A stretch of 64,000 nucleotides of DNA from Staphylococcus simulans. Lineage in GTDB: Bacteria; Bacillota; Bacilli; Staphylococcales; Staphylococcaceae. Each line of letters opens with the position of its first letter. The stretch's first letter is position 1. Of this stretch, positions 1 to 8,981 are shown in pieces. The translations under genes and the position numbers were made by a program. The notes beneath the pieces were generated by a model. The model did no database searches. It was not told where the DNA came from and was given only the letters and a program-made list of their open reading frames with translations. The DNA lies in assembly GCF_002902285.1 (NCBI RefSeq), contig NZ_PPRU01000015.1:100137-164136 (forward strand), given 5' to 3'.

Positions 1-52
1 TTATGCATTCTTTAACGGAAAACGTAATCACTACTTAGATCAACAAAAATAA
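1..52 (+). CDS. nirC: C-terminal end of a gene, probably nirC (formate/nitrite transporter family)
   Basis: An open frame enters from the left edge at base 2 and stops at TAA 50-52, leaving 16 residues (YAFFNGKRNHYLDQQK). The identity is inferred mainly from position: in S. carnosus nirC, a polytopic membrane protein of the formate/nitrite family, lies directly upstream of the nir operon on the same strand. A hydrophobic/aromatic end followed by a polar tail suits the end of a last membrane helix. The fragment is too short to prove the assignment. Confidence 0.5.
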   Translation, partial: YAFFNGKRNHYLDQQK

Positions 53-126
53 TAAAAGAATATGCAGCAGATGATGTAATGTTTTTTAATTTTTTATGTT
101 TTCACATATAAATAGTTGAATACGTC

Positions 127-163
127 AGGGAATCCCCTCAAGATAGAGCTAAGGGGATTCCCT
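127..163 (+). promoter_or_regulatory. two NreC-type palindromes upstream of the nir operon
   Basis: Two GGG-N4-CCC palindromes, AGGGAATCCCCT (127-138) and AGGGGATTCCCT (152-163), are also exact reverse complements of each other. NreC is known to bind GC-rich palindromes of this kind at nir and nar promoters. Their centres are 25 bp apart. As RNA the pair would form a 12-bp stem followed by ATTTTTA, so it may also terminate nirC transcription. Confidence 0.75.
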
Positions 164-178
164 ATTTTTATATTAATT

Positions 179-219
179 ATGTGAATGCATTCACATTAAT
201 TCAAAATTTAAGGTACAAT
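179..219 (+). promoter_or_regulatory. Rex-like operator and nir promoter -10
   Basis: Bases 179-196 are a perfect 18-bp palindrome with core TGTGAATGCATTCACA. This fits the Rex consensus TTGTGA-N6-TCACAA except at the outermost bases, and also the Crp/Fnr (ArcR) pattern TGTGA-N6-TCACA. A -10-like TACAAT follows at 214-219. Repression by Rex when NADH is low would suit an operon for NADH-dependent nitrite reduction. Which protein binds is inferred. Confidence 0.6.
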
Positions 220-242
220 GCAATTAAAGGGGGGAAATGCAT

Positions 243-959
243 ATGACACAAACCATTGTCGTTATGCATGGAATGAGACGTGGCAAACAAAATCAATTAT
301 TGATGGAGGAGCTTGACAGTGTTGCACAACAAATAGAAGGCACATTTGATGTTGCGTTTATCGAGAGTGATGAACTTTCATTACCTCAGGTAATACGTAA
401 ACATTTATGGGAGGGTGAAACTTCCTTTGTGATTGTGCCGCTTTTATTATTTTCTGGCAGACATTACTTACAAGATTTGCCTGAAGTGATGCGTCAGATG
501 CAACTGATGTTTCCAAGTATTACGTATGAAATACGTCAGCCCCTTTGCGACCATCCAAGTTTAACTAAATGGATCAATCAACGTATCGAAGCATGGCCAG
601 ATGCACATACACCTGGTTCCGCAATTGTTTTGATTGGGCACGGCAGTCCGATTGTGACAGAGCCTGATGCCGAAATCGATGATATTGCGACACGAATCAC
701 TACAGATTTACCGGTCTACACCATGATGTTTTATGGGGATAAACAATTTGAGGGGTTACTCCCTGAAATGAAAGAGGATTATGACCAAATCTATGTGATT
801 CCAATTTTCTTTTACGATGGTTTCTTGGTCAATAAGATTAAGAAAAAAATCGAGAAAATAAAAGGAGATTCCAATATTACAATCGCTTCAGCGTTGAATT
901 TTGAACCGGAGTTAGATGAGATGTTAATTGATAGATTGAATCAGAAAGAGGCGGTTTGA
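243..959 (+). CDS. nirR: NirR, tandem CbiX/SirB-type sirohydrochlorin chelatase homologue
   Basis: This 238-residue protein is the first gene of the nir operon. It was originally described in S. carnosus as NirR, needed for nir expression and without clear relatives. The sequence looks like a duplicated CbiX/SirB chelatase. The first half carries His9 (in MHGMRRG) and His74 (in GRHYLQD), at the spacing of the metal-binding histidines of SirB. The second half repeats the fold with GHGS (His133), but Asp/Gly stand where its second histidine should be. I infer iron insertion into sirohydrochlorin, the last step to siroheme, cofactor of NirB. ATG 243 is preferred over ATG 237 because the AAAGGGGGG ribosome site ends only 2 nt before 237 but 8 nt before 243. 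The sirA start follows one base after the stop. Confidence 0.85.
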   Translation: MTQTIVVMHGMRRGKQNQLLMEELDSVAQQIEGTFDVAFIESDELSLPQVIRKHLWEGETSFVIVPLLLFSGRHYLQDLPEVMRQMQLMFPSITYEIRQPLCDHPSLTKWINQRIEAWPDAHTPGSAIVLIGHGSPIVTEPDAEIDDIATRITTDLPVYTMMFYGDKQFEGLLPEMKEDYDQIYVIPIFFYDGFLVNKIKKKIEKIKGDSNITIASALNFEPELDEMLIDRLNQKEAV

Positions 960-960
960 T

Positions 961-1416
961 ATGTATCCTATACAACTGGATTTGTCAAAGAAACATGCAG
1001 TATTAGTCGGCGGAGGCAGAATCGGATACCGTAAGTTTAAACAACTGGCAAAAGCCAATTGCGGAGATGTTACAGTTATTTCCAAATCTTTTTTGCCAGA
1101 ATTTTTTGAAGAGTCTTACCCCAATATGAAATTAATCACAAAGGACTATGCGAAGGAAGATATTGAAAACGCAGATGTCGTGATTATCGCAACAGACTCA
1201 CCAGAAATCAATGATCAGATCAAGAAAGATACTAAACCGACACAGTTGGTTAACCATACAGGGGATAAAGAACGATCTGACTTTTTTAATATGAAGGAAT
1301 TTGAGTTTGAAGATTTATCCATCAGTGTCCGTTCAAATGGCGGAGATTATAAAAAAGCGAAACATGTGGCACAAGCGATTCAACAATTTTTAGCTAAAGA
1401 ATACGGGAGGGAATAA
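961..1416 (+). CDS. sirA: SirA, precorrin-2 dehydrogenase (siroheme synthesis)
   Basis: The 151-residue protein has the N-terminal Rossmann nucleotide-binding fold of the CysG/Met8/SirC family: a beta strand, then the glycine loop VLVGGGRIGYRK near residues 15-26, followed by a small dimerisation region. It should oxidise precorrin-2 to sirohydrochlorin with NAD+. At about 150 residues it has only the dehydrogenase-size core, shorter than bifunctional Met8 or CysG. That leaves the chelatase step to another protein, plausibly NirR just upstream. It sits between nirR and nirB, 1-2 bp from each. The staphylococcal name sirA differs from the Bacillus naming, where the equivalent is sirC. Confidence 0.9.
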   Translation: MYPIQLDLSKKHAVLVGGGRIGYRKFKQLAKANCGDVTVISKSFLPEFFEESYPNMKLITKDYAKEDIENADVVIIATDSPEINDQIKKDTKPTQLVNHTGDKERSDFFNMKEFEFEDLSISVRSNGGDYKKAKHVAQAIQQFLAKEYGRE

Positions 1417-1418
1417 GG

Positions 1419-3824
1419 ATGCCAAAAACTAAGTTAGTCATGATCGGTAACGGTATGGCCGGCGTCAGAACAATTGAAGAGATTTTAGAGAGAGACAAAG
1501 ATAAATATGAAATCACAATTATAGGGAAAGAACCTTATCCAAACTATAACCGCATTATGTTATCAAACATTTTGCAAAAGAAAATGTCGGTTGATGAAAC
1601 AATCATGAATCCTTACTCATGGTATGAGGAAAATAACATTTCACTTATTACAGGAGAACGTGCGACACGCGTTAATCGTGAACAAAAATTAGTGGAAACT
1701 GAATCAGGACAAGAGATTCCATATGATATTTGTATCTTTGCGACAGGTTCAAATGCGTTTGTCTTACCGATTCCAGGTCATGAATTGCCAAGTGTAATCG
1801 GATGGCGTACGATTGAAGACACAGAACGTATGATTGAAATTGCGCAAACGAAAAAAGAAGCAATCGTTATCGGTGGCGGCTTGCTTGGTTTGGAATGTGC
1901 AAGAGGTTTACTTGACCAAGGTATGAACGTTACTGTTGTTCACTTAGCTGAATGGTTAATGGAAATGCAGTTAGACCGTCAAGCAGGTGAAATGTTACGT
2001 GAAGACTTAGAAAAACAAGGCATGCGCTTTGAATTAGGTGCGAATACAAAAGAAATTCTAGGTGAAAACGACGTTGAAGGTATCCGTTTAGCAGACGGCA
2101 GAGAATTACCAGCTGACTTAGTTGTTATGGCTGTTGGTATTCGTCCATTCGTTCAAGAAGCGAAAGACTCTGGTTTAGATGTAGAACGCGGTATTGTTGT
2201 GGATGACTTCATGCGTACAAGTGATGAAAACATTTACGCAGTAGGTGAATGTGCGCAACATAACGGCAAAGTTTATGGTTTAGTCGCTCCTTTATATGAA
2301 CAAGGTAAAGTATTAGCTGACTACTTAACTGACCGTGATACAGACGGCTATAAAGGTTCAACAACATTCACATCATTGAAAGTATCAGGCTGTGACTTAT
2401 ACAGTGCGGGTCAAATTCAAGAAGATGAAGAAGTAGAAGGTGTTGAAATCTACAACAGTCAAGATCATATCTACAAAAAAATCTTCTTAAAAGGTGAACG
2501 TGTTGTAGGTGCAGTATTATACGGTGATACAGATGATGGTACGCGTTTCTTCAATATGATGAAAAAACGTGAATCTATTGAAGACTACACATTAGTTTCA
2601 TTATTAAGCAAAGCTGGCGAAGAAGAAGGTTTATCTGTTGCGGACATGGATAATGAAGAAACAATCTGTGGCTGTAATGGTGTAACTAAAGGTACAATCG
2701 TCAATGCGATTGTAGAAGATGGTTTAACATCTGTTGCGGAAGTGACTAAAGCTACAAAAGCAGGTAACTCTTGTGGTAAATGTAAACCGCAAATCGGTGA
2801 ATTATTAGAACATACATTAGGCGGCGCGTTTGTCGCATCAAGACCTGCTGGTATTTGTGAGTGTACAGATTTAACACGTGATCAAATCGTGACACAAATC
2901 CGTGCTAAAGGCCTGAAAACATCTAAAGAAGTACGTAATGTGCTTGGATGGAAAACTGAAGGCGGTTGTCCTAAGTGTCGTCCAGCAGTCAACTACTACT
3001 TAAATATGATTTATCCAAATGAACACGAAGATGAAAAAGCATCTCGTTTCGCAAACGAACGTTACCACGCAAACATCCAAAATGACGGTACATTCTCAGT
3101 TATCCCACAAATGCGTGGTGGTGTGACGAACCCTGATCAATTAATCCGTTTAGGTGAAGTTGCGAAGAAATATGATGTACCTCTAGTTAAAGTAACAGGT
3201 TCACAACGTATTGGGTTATATGGTATTAAGAAAGAAGACTTACCGAAAGTATGGAAAGATTTAGGCATGCGTTCAGCATCTGCTTACGCGAAGAAAACAC
3301 GTTCTGTTAAGAGCTGTGTCGGTAAAGAATTCTGTCGTTTCGGTACACAATATACAACACGTCTTGGTATCCGCTTAGAGAAAACATTCGAATATATCGA
3401 TACACCGCACAAATTCAAAATGGGTGTATCTGGTTGTCCAAGAAGCTGTGTAGAATCAGGCGTAAAAGACTTCGGTGTTATCGGTGTAGAAAATGGATTC
3501 CAAATCTATGTCGGCGGTAACGGCGGTACTGAAGTTGTGAAAGGTCAATTCTTAACTACAGTAGAAACTGAAGATGATGTAATCAAACTATGCGGCGCGT
3601 ACATGCAGTATTACCGTGAAACAGGTATTTATACTGAACGTACAGCACCTTGGTTAGAAAGAATGGGCTTCGATGTGGTTAAAGAATATGTCTTAAACCC
3701 TGAAAACCAAGATGCATTATATGAGCGTATCATGGAAGCAAAACGTGCAGTTGAACAAGAGCCATGGTCTGAAATTGTAAATGATCGCGAAGATCAAAAA
3801 ATCTTTGAAGTAGAGAAGGTGTAA
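1419..3824 (+). CDS. nirB: NADH-dependent assimilatory-type nitrite reductase, large subunit NirB
   Basis: The 801-residue cytoplasmic siroheme enzyme reduces nitrite to ammonium with NADH, detoxifying the product of NarG and recycling NAD+. Domains in order: an FAD/NAD(P)-binding pyridine nucleotide-disulphide oxidoreductase fold (residues 1-310, with GNGMAG and GGGLLGLE loops); a BFD-like [2Fe-2S] domain around 420-470 with CGC and CGKC, then a further Cys cluster CECT...CPKC around 480-530; and a ferredoxin-like half plus the siroheme/[4Fe-4S] domain. The last carries CVGKEFC (C-x5-C) and CPRSC (C-x3-C), the four cluster ligands. Length is typical. nirD starts 2 bases after the stop, so coupled translation is likely. 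Confidence 0.96.
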   Translation: MPKTKLVMIGNGMAGVRTIEEILERDKDKYEITIIGKEPYPNYNRIMLSNILQKKMSVDETIMNPYSWYEENNISLITGERATRVNREQKLVETESGQEIPYDICIFATGSNAFVLPIPGHELPSVIGWRTIEDTERMIEIAQTKKEAIVIGGGLLGLECARGLLDQGMNVTVVHLAEWLMEMQLDRQAGEMLREDLEKQGMRFELGANTKEILGENDVEGIRLADGRELPADLVVMAVGIRPFVQEAKDSGLDVERGIVVDDFMRTSDENIYAVGECAQHNGKVYGLVAPLYEQGKVLADYLTDRDTDGYKGSTTFTSLKVSGCDLYSAGQIQEDEEVEGVEIYNSQDHIYKKIFLKGERVVGAVLYGDTDDGTRFFNMMKKRESIEDYTLVSLLSKAGEEEGLSVADMDNEETICGCNGVTKGTIVNAIVEDGLTSVAEVTKATKAGNSCGKCKPQIGELLEHTLGGAFVASRPAGICECTDLTRDQIVTQIRAKGLKTSKEVRNVLGWKTEGGCPKCRPAVNYYLNMIYPNEHEDEKASRFANERYHANIQNDGTFSVIPQMRGGVTNPDQLIRLGEVAKKYDVPLVKVTGSQRIGLYGIKKEDLPKVWKDLGMRSASAYAKKTRSVKSCVGKEFCRFGTQYTTRLGIRLEKTFEYIDTPHKFKMGVSGCPRSCVESGVKDFGVIGVENGFQIYVGGNGGTEVVKGQFLTTVETEDDVIKLCGAYMQYYRETGIYTERTAPWLERMGFDVVKEYVLNPENQDALYERIMEAKRAVEQEPWSEIVNDREDQKIFEVEKV

Positions 3825-3826
3825 GT

Positions 3827-4141
3827 ATGCATACGTTAGAAAAAATTAAAGTAGCGGCGTTAGATGACTTAACACCCTTAATCGGTAAAAAAGTCATTGT
3901 GAAAGATAAACAAATTGGATTGTTCTTAACAGAAGACGGTACAATTCATGCGATTAATAATGTGTGTCCGCATAAACAAGGACCATTATCTGAAGGGACA
4001 GTAGCAGGTCATACTGTATTCTGTCCGCTTCACGACTCTCAAATCGACCTAAAAACGGGTCTTGTCCAAGACCCTGATGAAGGTTGCGTTGAGGTCTATA
4101 CAGTAGAAGTTGAAGATGGAGATGTGTATTTATGGCTGTAA
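3827..4141 (+). CDS. nirD: nitrite reductase small subunit NirD, Rieske-type
   Basis: The 104-residue partner of NirB is a Rieske-type [2Fe-2S] protein. The cluster motifs are visible: CPHKQG (C-x-H, about residue 46) and CPLHDS (C-x2-H, about residue 65). Many NirD proteins lack these ligands, so this one probably does hold a cluster. It is tightly spaced behind nirB, and its last 10 bases overlap the start of sirB. Confidence 0.94.
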   Translation: MHTLEKIKVAALDDLTPLIGKKVIVKDKQIGLFLTEDGTIHAINNVCPHKQGPLSEGTVAGHTVFCPLHDSQIDLKTGLVQDPDEGCVEVYTVEVEDGDVYLWL

Positions 4142-5085
4142 GCACGACCGGGCATGTGTACTTGGTCGGTGCTGGGCCAGGGAATCCTAATTTATTGACA
4201 CGTAAAGCAGAACATTTAATCCGTACTGCGGATATTGTCCTTTACGATCGATTAGTTAATCCCTTTATCTTGCAACTCGCACCTCCTGGTATTGAAATTG
4301 TCGATGTAGGTAAAAAGCCGTACAGCCGACATATTCAACAAGGTGAAATCAATGACATCATTGTAGATTCAGCATACAAACATCAAAGGGTCGTTCGTCT
4401 AAAGGGAGGCGACCCTGCGATTTTTGGGCGTGTACAAGAAGAAGTGGAAACTTTAAAAGCACATGATATTCCTTGTGAAATTGTTCCGGGGATTACGACA
4501 GCCAGTGCAGCATCAGCTGTTTTAGGTATTGGTTTAACAAGTCGTAACGTCTCTAAGAGTGTGACATTCACAACTGGAAGCTTTAAAGATTCAAAAGAAG
4601 AAGATATTGATATTGCTTCATTGATTGATGGCGGAACTTTAGCTATTTACATGGGTATTAAGCGTCTTCATAAGATTATTGAACAAATTTATCGACAAGT
4701 CGGCAAAGATTATCCGATTTGTGCCATTTTCAACGTTTCTTACGCGAATCAAGTGATTATTCGCGGACATCTGTCTACGATTGAAGAAGATGTACGAGAT
4801 GCTGCACCTGAAGATGCACCAGGTATTTTACTAGTCGGAGATGCGATGGGCTTAACAGAAGGTGCCACATATATTGAGTCTGATCACTTGCCTGAGTATT
4901 TCGGTAAACAATGTATCGTTACAGGTGAGAGAGAAGCGGCTATTGAAAAAGCATTTGAAATTTATGATGCTGGCGGTTGGGCCATGATTGATCCGAATAG
5001 CGGAGACACTTATCATCAAAGTCAATTAGATTTAATCTATCGCTTTATGCAGATGGATGACATTACAGAAATTGTGAAAGCATAG
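4132..5085 (+). CDS. sirB: SirB, uroporphyrinogen-III C-methyltransferase with C-terminal extension
   Basis: The 317-residue protein methylates uroporphyrinogen III twice with S-adenosylmethionine to give precorrin-2, the first committed step to siroheme. Family motifs are clear: VGAGPGNPNLLT near the start, YDRLV, VRLKGGDPAIFGR and PGITTASAA, over about residues 1-240. A further 65-75 residues follow (from about YFGKQC). They are not part of the methyltransferase and I do not recognise them; they may be a remnant of a fused uroporphyrinogen-III synthase. It is the last gene of the nir operon, overlaps nirD by 10 bases, and is followed by a terminator. Confidence 0.93.
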   Translation: MAVSTTGHVYLVGAGPGNPNLLTRKAEHLIRTADIVLYDRLVNPFILQLAPPGIEIVDVGKKPYSRHIQQGEINDIIVDSAYKHQRVVRLKGGDPAIFGRVQEEVETLKAHDIPCEIVPGITTASAASAVLGIGLTSRNVSKSVTFTTGSFKDSKEEDIDIASLIDGGTLAIYMGIKRLHKIIEQIYRQVGKDYPICAIFNVSYANQVIIRGHLSTIEEDVRDAAPEDAPGILLVGDAMGLTEGATYIESDHLPEYFGKQCIVTGEREAAIEKAFEIYDAGGWAMIDPNSGDTYHQSQLDLIYRFMQMDDITEIVKA

Positions 5086-5104
5086 AAAAAATATCTTAAG
5101 TATA

Positions 5105-5139
5105 AGCAGTGCCACTTACTAAGAGGGTGCTGCTTTTTT
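5105..5139 (+). terminator. Rho-independent terminator of the nir operon
   Basis: AGCAGTGCC (5105-5113) pairs with GGGTGCTGCT (5125-5134), including two G-U pairs, and is followed by a T run. It lies just after sirB, so nir and nar are separate transcription units. Confidence 0.8.
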
Positions 5140-5156
5140 GTGTTGTTCAAAAAACA

Positions 5157-5221
5157 TAGGGAATCCCCTCTAGGTTATAGGTGAATCCCTAATACATCTT
5201 ACATAATAGAAATCGTACAAT
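5157..5221 (+). promoter_or_regulatory. narGHJI promoter with two NreC sites
   Basis: Two GGG-N4-CCC-type sites, AGGGAATCCCCT (5158-5169) and the weaker AGGTGAATCCCT (5179-5190), have centres 21 bp apart, two helical turns. A -10-like TACAAT lies at 5216-5221 with no good -35, as expected for an activator-dependent promoter. The proximal site centre is 31.5 bp before the -10, the same distance as at narT. NreC binding is established for this promoter class; the exact start point is inferred. Confidence 0.78.
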
Positions 5222-5306
5222 AAGAGTAAGTTGAAAAAATAGTAAACAGTATTTACGAAGTTAACAGCCTAGTGAGCAAAGTAATTGAGATGAGAGGATG
5301 TTAGAG

Positions 5307-8300
5307 ATGGCAAAATTTGGATTAAACTTCTTTAAGCCGACTGAAAGATTTAATGGTAATTGGTCTGTTTTACAAGATAAAAGTAGAGAATGGGAAAAAA
5401 TGTATCGTGAACGTTGGAGTCACGATAAAGTAGTCAGAACAACTCATGGGGTGAACTGTACAGGTTCATGTTCTTGGAAAGTATTCGTTAAAAACGGTGT
5501 CATTACTTGGGAGAACCAACAAATCGACTACCCAAGCTGCGGTCCAGACATGCCGGAATTCGAACCGCGTGGATGTCCTCGTGGTGCTTCATTCTCTTGG
5601 TATGAATACAGCCCGCTTCGCGTACGCTACCCATACATCAGAGGGAAATTATGGGAACTTTGGACAACAGCATTAGAAGAAAATGAAGGTAATATGATTA
5701 AAGCTTGGGCTTCTATCGTTGAAGACAAAGAAAAAGCAGAAATTTATAAAAGTGCACGTGGTAAAGGTGGACACATCCGTGTCGCATGGAAAGATGTTTT
5801 ACAACTGATTGCAGCACAACTTCTATACACAATCAAAAAAGACGGTCCTGACCGTATCGCAGGCTTCACACCGATTCCAGCGATGTCAATGATCAGTTAT
5901 GCATCAGGTGCACGTTTCATCAATCTATTAGGTGGAGAAATGTTAAGTTTCTATGATTGGTATGCCGATTTACCACCAGCGTCACCGCAAATCTGGGGTG
6001 AACAAACAGACGTACCTGAATCAAGTGACTGGTACAACTCAAGCTACATCATTATGTGGGGTTCAAACGTACCGTTAACACGTACACCAGATGCTCACTT
6101 TATGACAGAAGTTCGTTATAAAGGAACAAAAGTGGTTTCAGTTGCACCTGACTATGCTGAAAACGTGAAATTCGCTGACAACTGGTTAGCACCAAACCCT
6201 GGTTCAGACGCAGCGATTGCACAAGGTATGACACACGTTATCTTGCAAAAATATTACGTAGATGAACCTTCTGAAATGTTCGTTAACTACGCTAAACAAT
6301 ATACAGATATGCCATTCTTAATCATGTTCGATAAACATGAAGATGGCTTCAAAGCAGGTCGTTTCTTACGTGCAAGCGACTTAGGTATGGAATCTGAAAA
6401 CAACGAATGGAAACCTGTTGTATTTGATAAAGAATCAAGTCAAATTATCGTACCTAACGGCACAATGGGTCAACGTTGGGAAGAAGGCAAGCAATGGAAC
6501 TTGAAGCTTGAAAATGAAGACGGTTCTAAAATCGATCCAGCGTTAACAGTAGCTGACGATGAACATGAAATTAAAATTATGAAATTCCCTTACTTCGATA
6601 ACGCTGGCAACAGCATTTTCGAACGTCCGATTGCAGCACGTAAAGTAACATTAGCAAACGGCGAAACAACATATGTGGCGACTGTTTTCGACTTAATGAC
6701 AAGTCAATACGGTGTACGTCGTTTCGGACATGAATTAGAAGCAAAAGGTTATAACGATGCGGATACAGAATACACACCAGCATGGCAAGAAAAAGTAACA
6801 GGTGTGAAACAAAAAGTAGTCACTCAAGTTGCTGAAGAGTTTGCCCAAAACGCAATTGATACAGGTGGCCGCTCAATGATTATCATGGGTGCAGGTATCA
6901 ACCACTGGTTCAACTCAGACACAATTTATCGTGCAGTCTTAAACTTAGTTATGCTGTGCGGTTGTCAAGGTGTAAACGGCGGCGGCTGGGCACACTATGT
7001 AGGACAAGAAAAATGTCGTCCGATTGAAGGCTGGAGCACAATTGCCTTCGCGAAAGACTGGCAAGGCCCGCCACGTTTACAAAATGGTACAAGCTGGTTT
7101 TACTTCACAACAGACCAATGGAAATATGAAGAGTCTGGTGTCGATAAATTAGCATCACCATTAGCAGAAAATATTAAACACCAACATCCAGCTGACTATA
7201 ACGTAACAGCTGCACGTTTAGGATGGCTACCGTCTTATCCGCAGTTCGATACAAACAGCTTGAAGTTCGGTGAAGAAGCAAGAGATGCTGGAGAATTCAA
7301 CAACGAAGCAATTTTAAAACGTGCTGTTGACTCTGTAAAAAATCGCGAAACGAAATTTGCGATTGAAGATCCGGATTTACGTAAGAACCATCCGAAATCA
7401 TTATTTATCTGGCGTTCAAACTTATTATCAAGTTCAGCAAAAGGACAAGAGTACTTCATGAAACATATGTTAGGAACAAGTTCTGGATTACTTGCTGAAG
7501 CGAACGAAACAGATAAACCTGAAGAAATGATCTGGCGTGATGAAGTACAAGGTAAATTAGACTTGATTGTCGCATTAGATTTCCGTATGACTTCAACACC
7601 ATTAAAAGCAGATATCGTCTTACCAGCTGCAACTTGGTATGAAAAACACGACTTATCATCAACAGATATGCACCCATTCGTTCACCCATTCAATCCAGCG
7701 ATTGACCCATTATGGGAATCACGTTCAGACTGGGATATCTTCAAATCATTAAGTAAGACATTCTCTGATTTAGCGAAAGTGCATATGCCAGGTACATTCA
7801 AAGATGTGGTGACTTCACCATTAGCGCATGACTCTAAACAAGAGATTGCGACACCTTACGGTAAAGTTAAAGACTGGACAAAAGGCGAAGTTGAAGCGAT
7901 TCCTGGTAAAACAATGCCTGGCTTCTCAGTTGTAGACCGTAACTATACAGAAATCTATGACAAATTCATTTCTGTCGGACCTTTACTAGAAAATGCGAAG
8001 ATAGGTGCGCACGGTGTCAGCTTCCCAGTTAAAAAACAATACGAAGAAGCTAAAGATATCGTTGGTACATGGAATGACGATACAGTGAAAAACGGCTTGC
8101 CACGTATTGATACAGCAAGACGTGCAGCAGATGTCATCTTAAATATTTCATCAGCAACAAACGGTGAATTATCTCAAGCGTCATATAAAGACTTAGAAGA
8201 TAAAACAGGTATGCCTTTAACAGATATTTCCAGTGACCGCAGTGCTGAAAAGATTACATTCTTAAACATTACATCACAACCACGTGAAGTGATTCCGACT

Positions 8301-8981
8301 GCAGTATTCTCTGGTTCAAATAAAGGTAAGAAACGTTATTCACCATTCACAACAAATATTGAACGTTTAGTACCGTTCAGAACATTGACTGGACGTCAAA
8401 GTTACTATTTAGATCATGAAATCTTCCAGCAATTCGGTGAAAGCTTACCGGTTTATAAACCGACATTACCACCGATGGTCTTCGGTACAAAAGATAAGAA
8501 AGTCATCGGCGGTCAAGATAACTTAGTCTTAAGATATTTAACACCGCATGGTAAATGGAATATTCACTCAACATATCAAGATAACCAACACATGTTGACG
8601 TTATTCCGTGGTGGTCCGGTTGTTTGGATTTCTAAAGAAGATGCAGAAGCACACGATATTAACGATAACGATTGGTTAGAAGTATATAACCGTAACGGTG
8701 TTGTTACAGCAAGAGCCGTTACATCACACAGAATGCCGAAAGGAACAATGTTTATGTACCACGCACAAGATAAACATATCCAAACACCGGGTTCTGAAAT
8801 TACAGGAATGCGCGGCGGTTCACATAACGCACCGACTCGTATTCACTTGAAACCTACGCAAGTAGTTGGGGGCTATGCCCAAATCAGCTATAGCTTTAAC
8901 TATTATGGTCCAATTGGTAACCAAAGAGATGTTTATGTAGCAGTGAGAAAGATGAAGGAGGTAGATTGGCTTGAAGATTAA
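5307..8981 (+). CDS. narG: respiratory nitrate reductase alpha subunit NarG
   Basis: The 1224-residue catalytic subunit carries the molybdenum bis-MGD cofactor and an N-terminal [4Fe-4S] cluster (FS0). The FS0 region is seen as H49-type THGVNCTGSCSWKVF followed by YPSCGPDMP, the His/Cys pattern of NarG. The conserved stretch NxPLTRTPDAHF and the long C-terminal molybdopterin dinucleotide-binding domain are present. There is no twin-arginine signal, as usual for NarG, which stays inside and is anchored by NarI. ATG 5307 (MAKFGLNFF) is preferred over ATG 5298, since the GAGAGG ribosome site abuts 5298 but sits 9 nt before 5307. The gene ends inside narH. Confidence 0.97.
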   Translation: MAKFGLNFFKPTERFNGNWSVLQDKSREWEKMYRERWSHDKVVRTTHGVNCTGSCSWKVFVKNGVITWENQQIDYPSCGPDMPEFEPRGCPRGASFSWYEYSPLRVRYPYIRGKLWELWTTALEENEGNMIKAWASIVEDKEKAEIYKSARGKGGHIRVAWKDVLQLIAAQLLYTIKKDGPDRIAGFTPIPAMSMISYASGARFINLLGGEMLSFYDWYADLPPASPQIWGEQTDVPESSDWYNSSYIIMWGSNVPLTRTPDAHFMTEVRYKGTKVVSVAPDYAENVKFADNWLAPNPGSDAAIAQGMTHVILQKYYVDEPSEMFVNYAKQYTDMPFLIMFDKHEDGFKAGRFLRASDLGMESENNEWKPVVFDKESSQIIVPNGTMGQRWEEGKQWNLKLENEDGSKIDPALTVADDEHEIKIMKFPYFDNAGNSIFERPIAARKVTLANGETTYVATVFDLMTSQYGVRRFGHELEAKGYNDADTEYTPAWQEKVTGVKQKVVTQVAEEFAQNAIDTGGRSMIIMGAGINHWFNSDTIYRAVLNLVMLCGCQGVNGGGWAHYVGQEKCRPIEGWSTIAFAKDWQGPPRLQNGTSWFYFTTDQWKYEESGVDKLASPLAENIKHQHPADYNVTAARLGWLPSYPQFDTNSLKFGEEARDAGEFNNEAILKRAVDSVKNRETKFAIEDPDLRKNHPKSLFIWRSNLLSSSAKGQEYFMKHMLGTSSGLLAEANETDKPEEMIWRDEVQGKLDLIVALDFRMTSTPLKADIVLPAATWYEKHDLSSTDMHPFVHPFNPAIDPLWESRSDWDIFKSLSKTFSDLAKVHMPGTFKDVVTSPLAHDSKQEIATPYGKVKDWTKGEVEAIPGKTMPGFSVVDRNYTEIYDKFISVGPLLENAKIGAHGVSFPVKKQYEEAKDIVGTWNDDTVKNGLPRIDTARRAADVILNISSATNGELSQASYKDLEDKTGMPLTDISSDRSAEKITFLNITSQPREVIPTAVFSGSNKGKKRYSPFTTNIERLVPFRTLTGRQSYYLDHEIFQQFGESLPVYKPTLPPMVFGTKDKKVIGGQDNLVLRYLTPHGKWNIHSTYQDNQHMLTLFRGGPVVWISKEDAEAHDINDNDWLEVYNRNGVVTARAVTSHRMPKGTMFMYHAQDKHIQTPGSEITGMRGGSHNAPTRIHLKPTQVVGGYAQISYSFNYYGPIGNQRDVYVAVRKMKEVDWLED

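Noticed and set aside
1672..1863. Open frames on the strand opposite to nirB, narG and other long genes
   Set aside because: They have no ribosome sites and their composition only mirrors the real genes in the other strand.
4132..4141. nirD-sirB overlap as a frameshift or fusion
   Set aside because: Both frames are complete with proper family ends; this is an ordinary 10-base overlap.
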